DNA of 60,145 nucleotides, from positions 1 through 60,145 of the forward strand of contig JAQTTZ010000014.1 of the NCBI GenBank assembly GCA_028710485.1. Direction: 5' to 3'. This DNA comes from Bacteriovorax sp. (GTDB lineage Bacteria > Bdellovibrionota > Bacteriovoracia > Bacteriovoracales > Bacteriovoracaceae). The notes under the pieces were generated by a model. It worked only from the letters and a program-made list of their open reading frames with translations. It had not been told where the DNA came from and made no database searches. Of the stretch, positions 34,669-43,544 are shown one piece after another (position 1 is the stretch's first letter; every line of letters begins with the position of its first letter). A program made the position numbers and the translations under genes.

Positions 34669-35826
34669 ATGATATCAGCAGACAAGTTTTTAATACCAGC
34701 TCGAGAGTTGGGATTTAATTTTTTTACAGGAACACCTTGTTCTTATTTAAAACCATTTATTAATTACGTTATAGACACAGATGGTTTTGATTTTATTGAT
34801 AGTGTAAATGAAGGTGAAGCTGTGGCCATCGCAGCAGGAGCTACCGTAGCAGGAAAGCGCGCTGTCGTTATGTTTCAAAACTCAGGTTTGGGAAATGCAG
34901 TTAATCCTCTTACTTCTCTAACTTATACTTTTAACTTACCGGTAATGGTGATTACAACTTTAAGAGGAGAGCCAGGTGGGGCCCACGATGAACCACAGCA
35001 TGAGTTGATGGGACAAATCACCACTGACCTGCTTGAGGCCATGAAATTGAAATGGGCTTTTTTTCCCAACATTGAATCAGATATTATGCCTGCTTTAAAA
35101 TTGGCCGATGATTATATGAAATCGACTAATCAGCCATTTGTATTTGTGATGAGAAAAGATGATATCGCTGAATACAAATTACAAAAGAAACCTGCAATTT
35201 CACAAAAATCTTTTTCAGTAAATCATGCCGATTTATTTGAGCTTGACTATAAAGAGCGCACAACAAGAACTCCTGTTCTTGAAGTGATTCAAAAAGAACT
35301 AGGAACAGAAGTGGCCGTGATTGCAACCACTGGAAAAACTGGACGTGAACTCTACGAAGTTGGCGATCTTCATAATCAATTTTATATGGTTGGTTCAATG
35401 GGATGCGCTTTAGCTTTTGGTCTTGGAATCGCTCTTACAAAACCAAATTTAAAAGTGGTCGTTATTGATGGCGATGGTGCTCTTTTAATGAGAACCGGAA
35501 CAATGGCAACAGTTGGTGCTTACCGTCCGAAAAATTTAGTTCATATTTTAATTGATAATGAAGCTCATGATTCAACTGGTGGGCAAGGGACTGTGACTGG
35601 TGGAGTTTCCTTTGGCGCAATAGCCCGTGGGTTTGGATATGAGCAAGTTTACTCAACTGATAAGCTAGACGCTTTCAAAAATATACTTAATGAAGTGAAA
35701 AATACAAAAGCTTCAACTTTTATTCATTTGAAAACACAGAAAGGTTCTCCTGAAAAACTCGGAAGACCAAAGGTTACGCCGGCAGAAGTTAGTGTCCGTT
35801 TTGCGGAATTTGTTCAGTCTAAATAA
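34669..35826 (+). CDS. Phosphonopyruvate decarboxylase
   Basis: A 385-residue thiamine diphosphate enzyme that pulls the unfavourable mutase reaction forward by converting phosphonopyruvate to phosphonoacetaldehyde. Evidence: TGTPCSYLKPFINYV and NEGEAVAIAAGA (cofactor-activating Glu) at the N-terminus, and VVIDGDGALLMRTGTM with a downstream Asn (ILIDNEAHDSTGGQ), the ThDP/Mg motif. It is shorter than general ThDP decarboxylases, as usual for this family. The ATG at 34669 follows AGAGGA; an in-frame ATG at 34621 lies inside the mutase gene. A terminator follows. Confidence 0.93.
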   Translation: MISADKFLIPARELGFNFFTGTPCSYLKPFINYVIDTDGFDFIDSVNEGEAVAIAAGATVAGKRAVVMFQNSGLGNAVNPLTSLTYTFNLPVMVITTLRGEPGGAHDEPQHELMGQITTDLLEAMKLKWAFFPNIESDIMPALKLADDYMKSTNQPFVFVMRKDDIAEYKLQKKPAISQKSFSVNHADLFELDYKERTTRTPVLEVIQKELGTEVAVIATTGKTGRELYEVGDLHNQFYMVGSMGCALAFGLGIALTKPNLKVVVIDGDGALLMRTGTMATVGAYRPKNLVHILIDNEAHDSTGGQGTVTGGVSFGAIARGFGYEQVYSTDKLDAFKNILNEVKNTKASTFIHLKTQKGSPEKLGRPKVTPAEVSVRFAEFVQSK

Positions 35827-35837
35827 TAATTACAATT

Positions 35838-35860
35838 GGCAGGAGAAATCCTGCCTTTCT
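35838..35860 (+). terminator. Terminator after the phosphonopyruvate decarboxylase gene
   Basis: A 7-bp stem GGCAGGA (35838-35844) with 35849-35855, a GAAA loop, followed by TTTCTT. It ends the first part of the phosphonate operon. The M13 peptidase and aminotransferase genes lie beyond it. Confidence 0.75.
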
Positions 35861-36028
35861 TATTCCAATACCTGTCTAAATTAATTCCAAAAATAATCCA
35901 AGGGAAAACAATCAAAGAGAAACAAGCAAAGAGAAACTAGTCTATTTTTTAGACTGTTGATTGCCATTTTATTGAGCTAGAATTAGATCAAGATATTACT
36001 ATACAGGAATGAATTTCTAGGAGAAATC

Positions 36029-38011
36029 ATGTTTACTCATTTTGCTTTATTGGCGAGTCTTTTCGCTGTCACCAGCTCTTATGGGGCCTCGAGTGAGATA
36101 CCATTAAAGAGAGAATTTCCGCTCAATAATAAAATCAATCCATGTGAAAATCTTTATGAACATGCTTGTTCAAAAACAATTGAAAGTTTTCAATTGCGCG
36201 CTGACCGCAGAAGACACTCTTTTGCTTTTAGTGATTCGGCCGAACGTATTTTGGAATTTAAAAAGAATTATATTAAAGAGCTGACTTCCAAAGAAGCGGA
36301 TTCGCCGGTTTCAGGTCAAATTAAAAACTTTTATATTTCTTGCATGAATAAAGAGGCAAGAGCAAAAGAAGAAAGTAGTGAAATCCAAAAAATGATGGAA
36401 GATCAGAAAAAAATTACCAATAAAAAAGACTGGCTAAAATCGCAGGCAGAAAAAATTCATAGCGGTAAAAGTGGATTTATTGGTTACTCCGCGACTGATA
36501 ATTTTGATGATGCCAGAAAGTCGGATTTAATGTTGAGTCCAGGGTATTCTTTATTGCCTGAAAAAAGTTATGCTAAAAATGAAGAACTAATTAAGGCGCT
36601 TGAAGTGCTTGTTACTGATTATTTCAACACGATTGGTGCGGATCGCCCAACTGATCGAGCAAAGACAGTTCTTAAATATGAAATTGATCAGCAAAACAAT
36701 CGCTTCTATCCAGTTGAAGCTCGCATTGCTTATTCTCAACGAAGATTCGTTACTAAAAAAGAATTGATTAAAAAATATCCTGATCTTCAGCTGAAAGTTT
36801 TTCTCAATCAAATTCCCGACACAACTCTTGTTCGCAATATGAATCCAAAAACAATTCCTTTCCTCAATAAAATTGCCAAAGATTATTCTCTTGATGAACT
36901 AAAGACGCTGGAAATGTTTTATGAATTTAAATCGAAGTTAGACCAAGGGTATCCAAAGTTTTACGACGAAGCTTTTGTTTTTGCTAATAAGTTTCTTGGT
37001 GGAAAAAATAAAAGATCTGAGTTAGATGAAGAGTGTACAACGCTCGCGATGCATCGATTCGGAGCTGAGTTTGACTACCTCGTATTGCCTAAAATGTTTC
37101 CGAACTTTTCTTCAGAAAAAGTAGCGGACTTAGTTGGTAAAATTAAAAGCAGCATCCTGACTTCTTTATCTAAAAATACCTGGCTAACTCCTCCTGCTAA
37201 AAAAGAGGCCGAGAGAAAAATATCAACTGCTTTTATGCGTTTAGTTTCACCTCAAAAATTTGAAGACTGGAAATTTCTTCCAATTGCCGAATATGGAAAG
37301 GACACTTATCTGGCCAATATTGAAAAACGCAATGAGATTTCTGAAAACCGAGAATTTAAGTTTTTTAGAGAACTTAAAGATATCCGTTCTTGGGAAGGAG
37401 TTGAGCCATTAGAAGTTAATGCTTTTTATCAGTCTTCATATAATCAATTCACAATGCTTCAGGGGATTTTACAATACCCATTCTATGATCAAAAGAGCTC
37501 TGAGATTGAAAACCTTGCGGGCGTTGGAATGGTCGTGGGCCATGAGCTCGGCCATGCCATTGATGACCAAGGCTCAAAGTATGATGCCGATGGAAAGCTT
37601 AGAGATTGGATGACGGCCAAAGATCTTAAAAAGTTTAAAGAATTAACAAAGTCTTTAATTGATCAATACTCAAAAGCAGGAATGAATGGCGCGTATACAC
37701 TTGGTGAAAACATTGGTGACCTCGTGGGTTTAACAGCTGCTTACGATGCTTCTTTTTCACCGGCAAATACTGCGTCTGAAGCAGATTTAAAAACACAAAA
37801 GAAAAATTTCTTTTTAAACTATGCTCGTTCTTGGTGTGAGGTTCAGCTCCCTGGAGTTAGAGATTTGCGTCTCAAGTCTGATCCGCATTCACTTGGAGTG
37901 GCCAGAGTTAATGAAGTGGTAAAACACTTTGCTGGTTTCAAAGAAGCATTCAATTGTCTTGACTCTGATCCAATGGTCTTATCCGCTGAGCAAAGAGTTC
38001 ATATCTGGTAG
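36029..38011 (+). CDS. Secreted M13-family metallopeptidase (neprilysin-like)
   Basis: A 660-residue zinc endopeptidase. A signal peptide (residues 1-19) is followed by the N-terminal M13 helical domain (NPCENLYEHAC) and the catalytic domain: HELGH with His505, Glu506 and His509, the third-ligand motif ENIGD with Glu560, and the family C-terminus (SLGVARVNEVV, FKEAFNC). It should act in the periplasm or outside and cut small peptides. It sits between the phosphonate decarboxylase and aminotransferase genes, 33 bp before the latter, which suggests a shared transcript; a functional link is not evident. GGAG precedes the ATG. Confidence 0.92.
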   Translation: MFTHFALLASLFAVTSSYGASSEIPLKREFPLNNKINPCENLYEHACSKTIESFQLRADRRRHSFAFSDSAERILEFKKNYIKELTSKEADSPVSGQIKNFYISCMNKEARAKEESSEIQKMMEDQKKITNKKDWLKSQAEKIHSGKSGFIGYSATDNFDDARKSDLMLSPGYSLLPEKSYAKNEELIKALEVLVTDYFNTIGADRPTDRAKTVLKYEIDQQNNRFYPVEARIAYSQRRFVTKKELIKKYPDLQLKVFLNQIPDTTLVRNMNPKTIPFLNKIAKDYSLDELKTLEMFYEFKSKLDQGYPKFYDEAFVFANKFLGGKNKRSELDEECTTLAMHRFGAEFDYLVLPKMFPNFSSEKVADLVGKIKSSILTSLSKNTWLTPPAKKEAERKISTAFMRLVSPQKFEDWKFLPIAEYGKDTYLANIEKRNEISENREFKFFRELKDIRSWEGVEPLEVNAFYQSSYNQFTMLQGILQYPFYDQKSSEIENLAGVGMVVGHELGHAIDDQGSKYDADGKLRDWMTAKDLKKFKELTKSLIDQYSKAGMNGAYTLGENIGDLVGLTAAYDASFSPANTASEADLKTQKKNFFLNYARSWCEVQLPGVRDLRLKSDPHSLGVARVNEVVKHFAGFKEAFNCLDSDPMVLSAEQRVHIW

Positions 38012-38044
38012 TCGCTAATAGTTGCAACAAATGATGAGGTTTTT

Positions 38045-39157
38045 ATGAAACAAGTTAAACGAAATATTCTTCTTAATCCAGGGCCAGCTACGACAACTGA
38101 TACCGTGAAAAATGCAATGGTTGTTTCTGATATTTGTCCGCGTGAATTAGAGTTTGGTGAACTTACTCTTTCAGTTCGCAATGATTTGATAAAGGCTGCC
38201 TACGGAGAAAAAAATCATACCTGTGTAATGCTTACTTCTTCGGGAACTGGTGGAGTTGAAGCATGTTTAACATCAGTTATTCCTCATGATAAAAAAGTTT
38301 TGATTTTAAATAATGGCGCTTACGGCGAAAGAATGCAAAAAATTTGTGATGCTTACAGCGTTGGACACGTGGACTATAATCAAGAGTGGGGATTTCCGCT
38401 GGACTTAAACGCTGTCGAAAAACTTCTTCAAGAACACCTTGGAGAAATTTCTCATTTGGCCTTTATTCACCATGAAACAACAGTGGGAATCCTAAATCCA
38501 CTTACTGAAATTTCAGCTCTTTCTCAAAAATATAAAGTAGAGACAATCGTCGATGCTATGTCGTCTTTTGCTGGAATGATGATCGATGTAGAAAAAGATA
38601 ATATTCATTATCTCGTATCTTCATCTAATAAATGTATTCAGGGAATGGCCGGGATAAGTTTTGTCATAGCTAATACCAAGTCTCTTCTTAAAACCGGAGA
38701 AATCAAGGCCCGCAATTTTTATTTCAATCTACTTGAGAATCATCTTTATCTAGAGAGAAATAAGCAATTCCTTTTTACTCCTCCAGTGCAAACACTTTAT
38801 GCTTTAAGACAAGCCGTGACTGAGTACTTCGAAGAAGGTCCAAAGAATCGATTTGCTCGTTACGCTTCAATGTATGAAATCATGAAGAAAAAAGTTCGCG
38901 AATTAGGGTTTGAATTTTTAATTGAAGAAAAATATCACGCAAAATTATTAACGGCCATTATGGACCCAAAATCTCCAGACTACTCGTTCAATGAAATGCA
39001 CGATTATTTATTCGAGCGCGGATTTACAATTTACCCAGGTAAGGTTGGAAATAAAAATACTTTTAGACTTTCTAATATTGGAGCTATTTATCCAAAAGAT
39101 ATAGAAGATTTTCTAAAAGTTTTTGAAGAGTATCTTCGCATCAAAAAAATTATCTAA
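38045..39157 (+). CDS. phnW: 2-Aminoethylphosphonate:pyruvate aminotransferase
   Basis: A 370-residue class V PLP aminotransferase. It matches PhnW: ILLNPGPATTTDTVKNAM, DICPRELEFGEL, SGTGGVEACLTSVIP, HHETTVGILNPL, DAMSSFAGM, and the PLP Lys196 in SSSNKCIQG. PhnW interconverts phosphonoacetaldehyde and 2-aminoethylphosphonate. Next to PEP mutase and without a phosphonatase gene, it should run in the biosynthetic direction. It follows the M13 gene by 33 bp and is separated from the YkgJ-type gene by a single base. Confidence 0.92.
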   Translation: MKQVKRNILLNPGPATTTDTVKNAMVVSDICPRELEFGELTLSVRNDLIKAAYGEKNHTCVMLTSSGTGGVEACLTSVIPHDKKVLILNNGAYGERMQKICDAYSVGHVDYNQEWGFPLDLNAVEKLLQEHLGEISHLAFIHHETTVGILNPLTEISALSQKYKVETIVDAMSSFAGMMIDVEKDNIHYLVSSSNKCIQGMAGISFVIANTKSLLKTGEIKARNFYFNLLENHLYLERNKQFLFTPPVQTLYALRQAVTEYFEEGPKNRFARYASMYEIMKKKVRELGFEFLIEEKYHAKLLTAIMDPKSPDYSFNEMHDYLFERGFTIYPGKVGNKNTFRLSNIGAIYPKDIEDFLKVFEEYLRIKKII

Positions 39158-39158
39158 G

Positions 39159-39620
39159 ATGCGCAATAGAGAATTAGCAAAGACCATCAATCAGAAATTA
39201 ATCGAAGTTTCTGATGTTTTTGGGCAATTTCAGCAGAAGACCGGGCTTCTTTGTCCTGCAGGCTGTGGAAGATGCTGCTTTAATGCCGATATTTCTTGCT
39301 CGCCTTACGAGCTTTTGCCTATGGCCTTTCACTTGATTGACACTGGAAGAGCGGAAGAAGTTTTAGAGAAAGCTAGATTACATGAAGGGAAGGGGTGCTT
39401 CTTTTTAGAGGTTAGTGATGAAGCCCTTGGAACTGGCCGCTGTCGTGAGTACCAACATCGTCCTTTTATTTGTAGGGCCTTCGGACTTTCTGCCCGACAT
39501 GGAAAGCACGAAAAAATAGAGCGCTCAATTTGTAAAACCTTGAGTGAAATAGAAGCTGCTAGGCCTGATATACAGATTGTTAATAATGAAATTCCTTTGA
39601 TAGATTTGTGGAAAAAATGA
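39159..39620 (+). CDS. YkgJ-family cysteine-cluster protein
   Basis: A 153-residue cytoplasmic protein with the Zn/Fe-chelating YkgJ pattern: CPAGCGRCC (about residues 28-36), CSPYELLP, GKGCFF, GRCREYQHRPFICRAFG. Such proteins bind a metal through clustered Cys; their role is poorly known. ATG at 39159 is one base after the phnW stop; a longer frame inside phnW is unlikely. Co-transcription with phnW is very likely, so it could assist a metal-dependent step such as the iron oxygenase, but this is speculation. Confidence 0.82.
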   Translation: MRNRELAKTINQKLIEVSDVFGQFQQKTGLLCPAGCGRCCFNADISCSPYELLPMAFHLIDTGRAEEVLEKARLHEGKGCFFLEVSDEALGTGRCREYQHRPFICRAFGLSARHGKHEKIERSICKTLSEIEAARPDIQIVNNEIPLIDLWKK

Positions 39621-39680
39621 TTGGAATCAATTGATCCTCATCTGTTAAACGAAGAAGTTCCTATTTATCAGGGGATTGCT

Positions 39681-39828
39681 ACAGTCTTAGAGAGACTGTT
39701 GTTGTGGAAAAATTTATCTGAGCAAACTTGATCTGGGCCCCTTTTTACAAGAGGGGCATAATATTTTTATAGGTGTGTGATTATAGACAAAGGGATTAAT
39801 TACAAAGTAATGGTTAGAAACCATTACT
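39681..39828. other. Three consecutive hairpins in a 286-bp intergenic region
   Basis: Stem 1: ACAGTCT 39681-39687 with 39693-39699. Stem 2: GCCCCT 39737-39742 with 39752-39757, followed by ATAATATTTTTAT, terminator-like. Stem 3: AGTAATGGTT 39806-39815 with 39819-39828, loop AGA. The first two may terminate the phnW-ykgJ transcript. The third could be a leader structure for the next gene or part of a small RNA. Confidence 0.5.
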
Positions 39829-39906
39829 CAAAAAATCAGAAATTTTGATGACTAGCAGATTTGTCATTTGTTACAATTTAATAAATTTAAATCAAAAGGA
39901 TAATTG

Positions 39907-40473
39907 ATGAAGTTTGCAATCGTTGCATTTTTAAATATTTTAATATCAATGAACGTGTTCGCGGCTAAAGAAACTTTTTCAAAAAGTGAGATTATTTTCC
40001 CTCTCGGTAAAAAGGGAATTGTAAAATTTCTTGATCTCTTAAAAGATCCCATTAATCAAAAAGTTATTGATCTTCAAAATGGGCCAGTTTCATTTCAAGA
40101 AATCCCCCAAGAAGATAGTGCAGTGTTTTTTATCGGGCCTGATTCATATTTACTTTATTTGAATGAACTAAATAATGACGGAAAAAAAGAATATCTTTTA
40201 ACGTATTTACATTCTGGTTCTGGAGATTATAGCGGAATTAAAGGCGCATACACTATTAATTCAGGTAAAGTAACCTCTTTAAATTTTGATAAGATTATTG
40301 TTAAAAATCTTTTTCCAAATGGTGATATGTCTAGGTTTCATCTTTACCTAGCAAATCCTTTTGTCGTTCGAGTTGACGGGAAAATTTATTTAAGGTTTCA
40401 AGATCAACGTTCCGCTAAAAATATATTCACCTATTTCTGGCATGAATCAGAATTTAAAAAAATAGACTTATAA
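39907..40473 (+). CDS. Secreted protein of unknown function
   Basis: A 188-residue protein with a signal peptide (MKFAIVAFLNILISMNVFAA). The mature part includes a FG-GAP-like or calcium-loop-like stretch, LNELNNDGKKEYLLTYLHSG, but only one copy. No family recognised. AAGGA lies 7 nt before the ATG. Preceded by a hairpin-rich gap, it seems to be a single-gene unit. Confidence 0.65.
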   Translation: MKFAIVAFLNILISMNVFAAKETFSKSEIIFPLGKKGIVKFLDLLKDPINQKVIDLQNGPVSFQEIPQEDSAVFFIGPDSYLLYLNELNNDGKKEYLLTYLHSGSGDYSGIKGAYTINSGKVTSLNFDKIIVKNLFPNGDMSRFHLYLANPFVVRVDGKIYLRFQDQRSAKNIFTYFWHESEFKKIDL

Positions 40474-40578
40474 ACCTCTAGCTTGAGAACTGAATCGCGA
40501 ATCGAAAATTTATTTGCCTCCAACTTTCGTTGTGATACGCTTGTTAAAATTATTTCATCTCCAAGTTGTTTTTAATAA

Positions 40579-41562
40579 ATGAAGATCATTTTAACATCGC
40601 TTTTATTTATTTTTGCTGGGCTTAGTTTTGCCTACGAGCGCGAATTCATTGTTACAGATATCGTCAGTGACCAAAGTTTACAGATCCAGCGACTCGATAA
40701 ACAAGTCGTTGTTGCTCCGGGCGATATTCTTGTTATTTATTCTCATGAATCTAAGCTGGTCCTGGGCTATGCCAGAGTGGCCTCTATTACTGATAACTCA
40801 GATCTTTTTATTGCAATTATTGAGACACATAATAAAAATGGTCTGATTCGCCCTGAAAACTATTTGCGAAAATTAGACTTAACCAAAATTAATAATGATA
40901 TTCCAGCTCGCTATGACCTTGCCTACAAAGCTGAAAGTAGTGTGGCGGCCAAATACCGTCCATTAGTGTATGCGGGATTGGCCCAAGGAATGACAGCTTC
41001 TAACTTAAATAAAAAAGAATGGCTTTTAGGTCCATCAATTCTGGCCTATGGGTTAACGTCGAATACTCAACTTGATGTCAATTTAGCCTCTACAATTTTC
41101 GGTGTTGCCAATTTAGCAGTAAAAAATAAATTGATTGATACTGATGATTACGAACTCTCAGTCGAAAATGGTTTTCAGTATTATCACACCAGCAGAAAGG
41201 GTTCTTATCAGTTTACTGGAAATTTGGACATGACCTCCAATTCCAATTTTAAATCCTATGCCAAATTTAAATTATTCACCAAGAAGCCCGAAGATCAGTC
41301 ACTCAGTAATAGTGAAGAGTACACGCGAGATTTAAACTTAGAATTGCAATTATTTTACGGATATATTTTTTCAAGCTGGAATCAATTAATCTTCGGACCA
41401 AAGATTGATGTTAATAAGAAAAATGTTGGGGGAGTGATTGGGTATTATATCGTCGATAAGAATATCAACACCATGTTTGGTGTTTCTTCTACCGATTTTT
41501 CAGAATTACGTTTAGGAAAACAAGCCTATCTTCTTAATTTAGATTTTTGGTGGAGATTTTAA
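40579..41562 (+). CDS. Predicted outer-membrane beta-barrel protein
   Basis: A 327-residue protein with a signal peptide (ends LSFAYE). An N-terminal small beta domain (about 20-105, YEREFIVTDIVSDQSLQIQR) is followed by about 210 residues of alternating strands ending LDFWWRF, a typical barrel C-terminus with terminal Phe. No family recognised. The stop overlaps the convergent mtnC stop region by 4 bp. Confidence 0.65.
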   Translation: MKIILTSLLFIFAGLSFAYEREFIVTDIVSDQSLQIQRLDKQVVVAPGDILVIYSHESKLVLGYARVASITDNSDLFIAIIETHNKNGLIRPENYLRKLDLTKINNDIPARYDLAYKAESSVAAKYRPLVYAGLAQGMTASNLNKKEWLLGPSILAYGLTSNTQLDVNLASTIFGVANLAVKNKLIDTDDYELSVENGFQYYHTSRKGSYQFTGNLDMTSNSNFKSYAKFKLFTKKPEDQSLSNSEEYTRDLNLELQLFYGYIFSSWNQLIFGPKIDVNKKNVGGVIGYYIVDKNINTMFGVSSTDFSELRLGKQAYLLNLDFWWRF

Positions 41563-42239
41563 AATCTAATATCCTCAAATGTTTTTACCTGATCATGACC
41601 TGTATAGGGAACATCTTCTAAGCGCACCAATTGAATGGTTTTCAGCCCAGCTTTTTTAGCAGCATCCAATTCTTCTGAAATATCGGAGAGAAAAAGAATT
41701 TCTTTTGGATCAAGTTTTAATTCTTTACTGATATTGAGGTAGGAGTTTTCATCACGCTTGTGACCGATAGAAGTATCAAAATTATTTGAGATAAAATGGT
41801 TGAGATCACCATAGATTGAGTAACCAAAAAGAACTTTTTGGGCCTCTACTGAGCCAGATGAATATATTCCGAGAGAAATATTGGCATTTTTCCATTTTTC
41901 CAAAGCAACCGGGACATCTTGATAGACATGACCTTTGAGCTCTCCCGAATTGTATCCTTCACTCCAGATTAACCCCTGAATTTTTTTTAAAGAAGGATGT
42001 TTACGATCTATTCTAATCCATTCGATTAATTGTGCGATTGATTGCTCATCATCTATTTGGATTTTTTTTTCTTCTGCCACCGTTTTTTTAGTTTCTACTA
42101 AAATGTCTTTTATCGTCTCTTCATTACGATGTAATTTGATATAAGAAGCAATTCTATCTTTTGAATAGGGGAAAAGAATATCGTGAACAAAGCTAATCGA
42201 AGTGGTTGTTCCTTCAATATCCATTAAAATATATTTCAT
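41559..42239 (-). CDS. mtnC: Enolase-phosphatase E1 (methionine salvage)
   Basis: A 226-residue HAD-superfamily enzyme that enolises and dephosphorylates 2,3-diketo-5-methylthiopentyl-1-phosphate to acireductone. The N-terminal MDIEGTTTSISFVHDILFPY is diagnostic for E1, with nucleophile Asp7; IYSSGSVEAQ and LFLSDISEELDAAKKAGL supply the remaining HAD motifs. It is the last gene of the mtnB-mtnD-mtnC operon, overlapping mtnD by 4 nt. Confidence 0.95.
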   Translation of the reverse strand: MKYILMDIEGTTTSISFVHDILFPYSKDRIASYIKLHRNEETIKDILVETKKTVAEEKKIQIDDEQSIAQLIEWIRIDRKHPSLKKIQGLIWSEGYNSGELKGHVYQDVPVALEKWKNANISLGIYSSGSVEAQKVLFGYSIYGDLNHFISNNFDTSIGHKRDENSYLNISKELKLDPKEILFLSDISEELDAAKKAGLKTIQLVRLEDVPYTGHDQVKTFEDIRF

Positions 42240-42769
42240 GGAGTATGTGCTTTGTTATATTCGTTATCAATTCCAGATTCAGTATAATTTGGAACCCAGC
42301 CTTCCATGTTTGAAAATATTCGAATGGCCTTTACAAAATATTCAGGAGCAAGATCAAACCAGTGACGAAAATTTTTGGGAACTGACATGAAGTCGCCACG
42401 CTCACAAGTTACGCAGAGAATTTCTTCATTATCCAAGTGAAACCAAAATTTACCAACACCATCTACAAAGAAGCGTATTTCATCTTCGCTATGAGTGTGC
42501 TCTTTCATAAATTTTTCTCTTAAGCCCGTGAGGTTTGGAGTAAGTGGGTGGACGTTGATAACGTCTGCTACGGCGTAACCATTTTTATCCATGAAAGGCT
42601 TTAGTTCATGAGCGTAAGCTTCAAGAATCGTCTCTTGGCTTGCATCGTCGGCCAGTGGCTTAGATGCTTCCCACTTCTCAATCTTAATTCCGTGTTGAGA
42701 TAATAGATTTTTAATTGTTTTAAAATCTGTAACCGTAATATTTTCTTTTGCCAATAAAAGTTTAGCCAT
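42236..42769 (-). CDS. mtnD: Acireductone dioxygenase (methionine salvage)
   Basis: A 177-residue cupin. The metal site HTHSEDEIRFF provides two His and a Glu, and FRHWFDL the last His; GVGKFWFHLDNE fits the family core. With Fe it makes the keto acid KMTB and formate; with Ni it makes an off-pathway product plus CO. The start overlaps the mtnB stop (TAATG) and the end overlaps mtnC. Confidence 0.95.
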   Translation of the reverse strand: MAKLLLAKENITVTDFKTIKNLLSQHGIKIEKWEASKPLADDASQETILEAYAHELKPFMDKNGYAVADVINVHPLTPNLTGLREKFMKEHTHSEDEIRFFVDGVGKFWFHLDNEEILCVTCERGDFMSVPKNFRHWFDLAPEYFVKAIRIFSNMEGWVPNYTESGIDNEYNKAHTP

Positions 42770-43416
42770 TAATAACCTCTGCGTGAGTTTAAGTAGTACT
42801 TAAAGATATATTCTAATACTTCCAAGTGTCTTTTTGCTTCTTCTACACTGTCGCCCCAGACATAGACGCCATGGCCACGCAGGAGAAGTCCGTAATTGTT
42901 TTTTTGCTCTAAGATAGACGGTTTGATTTGTTCAGCTAGTAGAGCAATGTCTTGGGTATTATCAAAACATGGAATATTAATTTTTAACTCGTGAGTTTTA
43001 ATTCCTCTGAAGCCTTTTAAAAGTTCAAGATTTTCAATCGTGGCGTATGGAAGACCTTTAAAGAGATCGGCAAATAAAAGTGAATCTAGCAGATGGCTAT
43101 GAAGAACACAGTTCGCTTTAGTTATTTGATAAATGGTTAAGTGAATATCTGTCTCATCAGAAGACTTTCGACCTGTGTCTATATAATCAGGATGCATTTT
43201 TCTTGTTTCAAAATAAATTGGAAGAAAATTATCTTCAGTAAATTTACTTTTATCAATCCCTGATTCTGATACGAGGGCGATGTCAGGACTGGTTTTAGAA
43301 CGCAGGGAGTAGTTACCACTGGTCGCTGGGTTATGGCCTAAACTATTCATCACTCGGACAAGCATGGCCAGTTTTTTCATTTCTTCGTAATCTTGAGCAC
43401 TAATAATAAAGGACAA
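42769..43416 (-). CDS. mtnB: Methylthioribulose-1-phosphate dehydratase (methionine salvage)
   Basis: A 215-residue zinc enzyme of the class II aldolase fold. The metal-binding pattern is CVLHSHLLDS plus LLRGHGVYVWG, with GHNPATSGNYSLR at the N-terminus. It dehydrates methylthioribulose-1-phosphate to the diketo compound used by MtnC. It is the first gene of the operon and faces the aminotransferase gene across 128 bp. The upstream steps (mtnA and mtnN, mtnK or mtnP) are not in this window. Confidence 0.93.
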   Translation of the reverse strand: MSFIISAQDYEEMKKLAMLVRVMNSLGHNPATSGNYSLRSKTSPDIALVSESGIDKSKFTEDNFLPIYFETRKMHPDYIDTGRKSSDETDIHLTIYQITKANCVLHSHLLDSLLFADLFKGLPYATIENLELLKGFRGIKTHELKINIPCFDNTQDIALLAEQIKPSILEQKNNYGLLLRGHGVYVWGDSVEEAKRHLEVLEYIFKYYLNSRRGY

Positions 43417-43436
43417 TGGGGAGCCTCGGTAAAAGT

Positions 43437-43499
43437 ATTTACTGTATATAGTAAATCTTACTTTTTTTGGCCATGAGTATGTAGTAAAGATGTAGTAAA
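43437..43499. promoter_or_regulatory. Candidate operator in the mtnB/aminotransferase divergent region
   Basis: An inverted repeat ATTTACT-N6-AGTAAAT (43437-43456) is followed by two copies of ATGTAGTAAA (43479-43488 and 43490-43499), which resemble its right arm (TATAGTAAAT). Spaced repeats between divergent genes of one pathway suggest a regulator site. No regulator gene is adjacent. Confidence 0.4.
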
Positions 43500-43544
43500 A
43501 ATAGTCTATAAACTAAAAAAATGAATACCTATCTAAGGACGATA

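Noticed and set aside
35939-35955. Short hairpin with T-rich loop before the M13 gene
   Set aside because: Only 6 bp of A/T-rich stem with a T loop; too weak to call a regulatory element.
29808-39157. Phosphonate degradation locus
   Set aside because: PhnW can work in degradation, but PEP mutase and decarboxylase are present while phosphonatase, PhnZ and C-P lyase genes are not; synthesis is the better reading.
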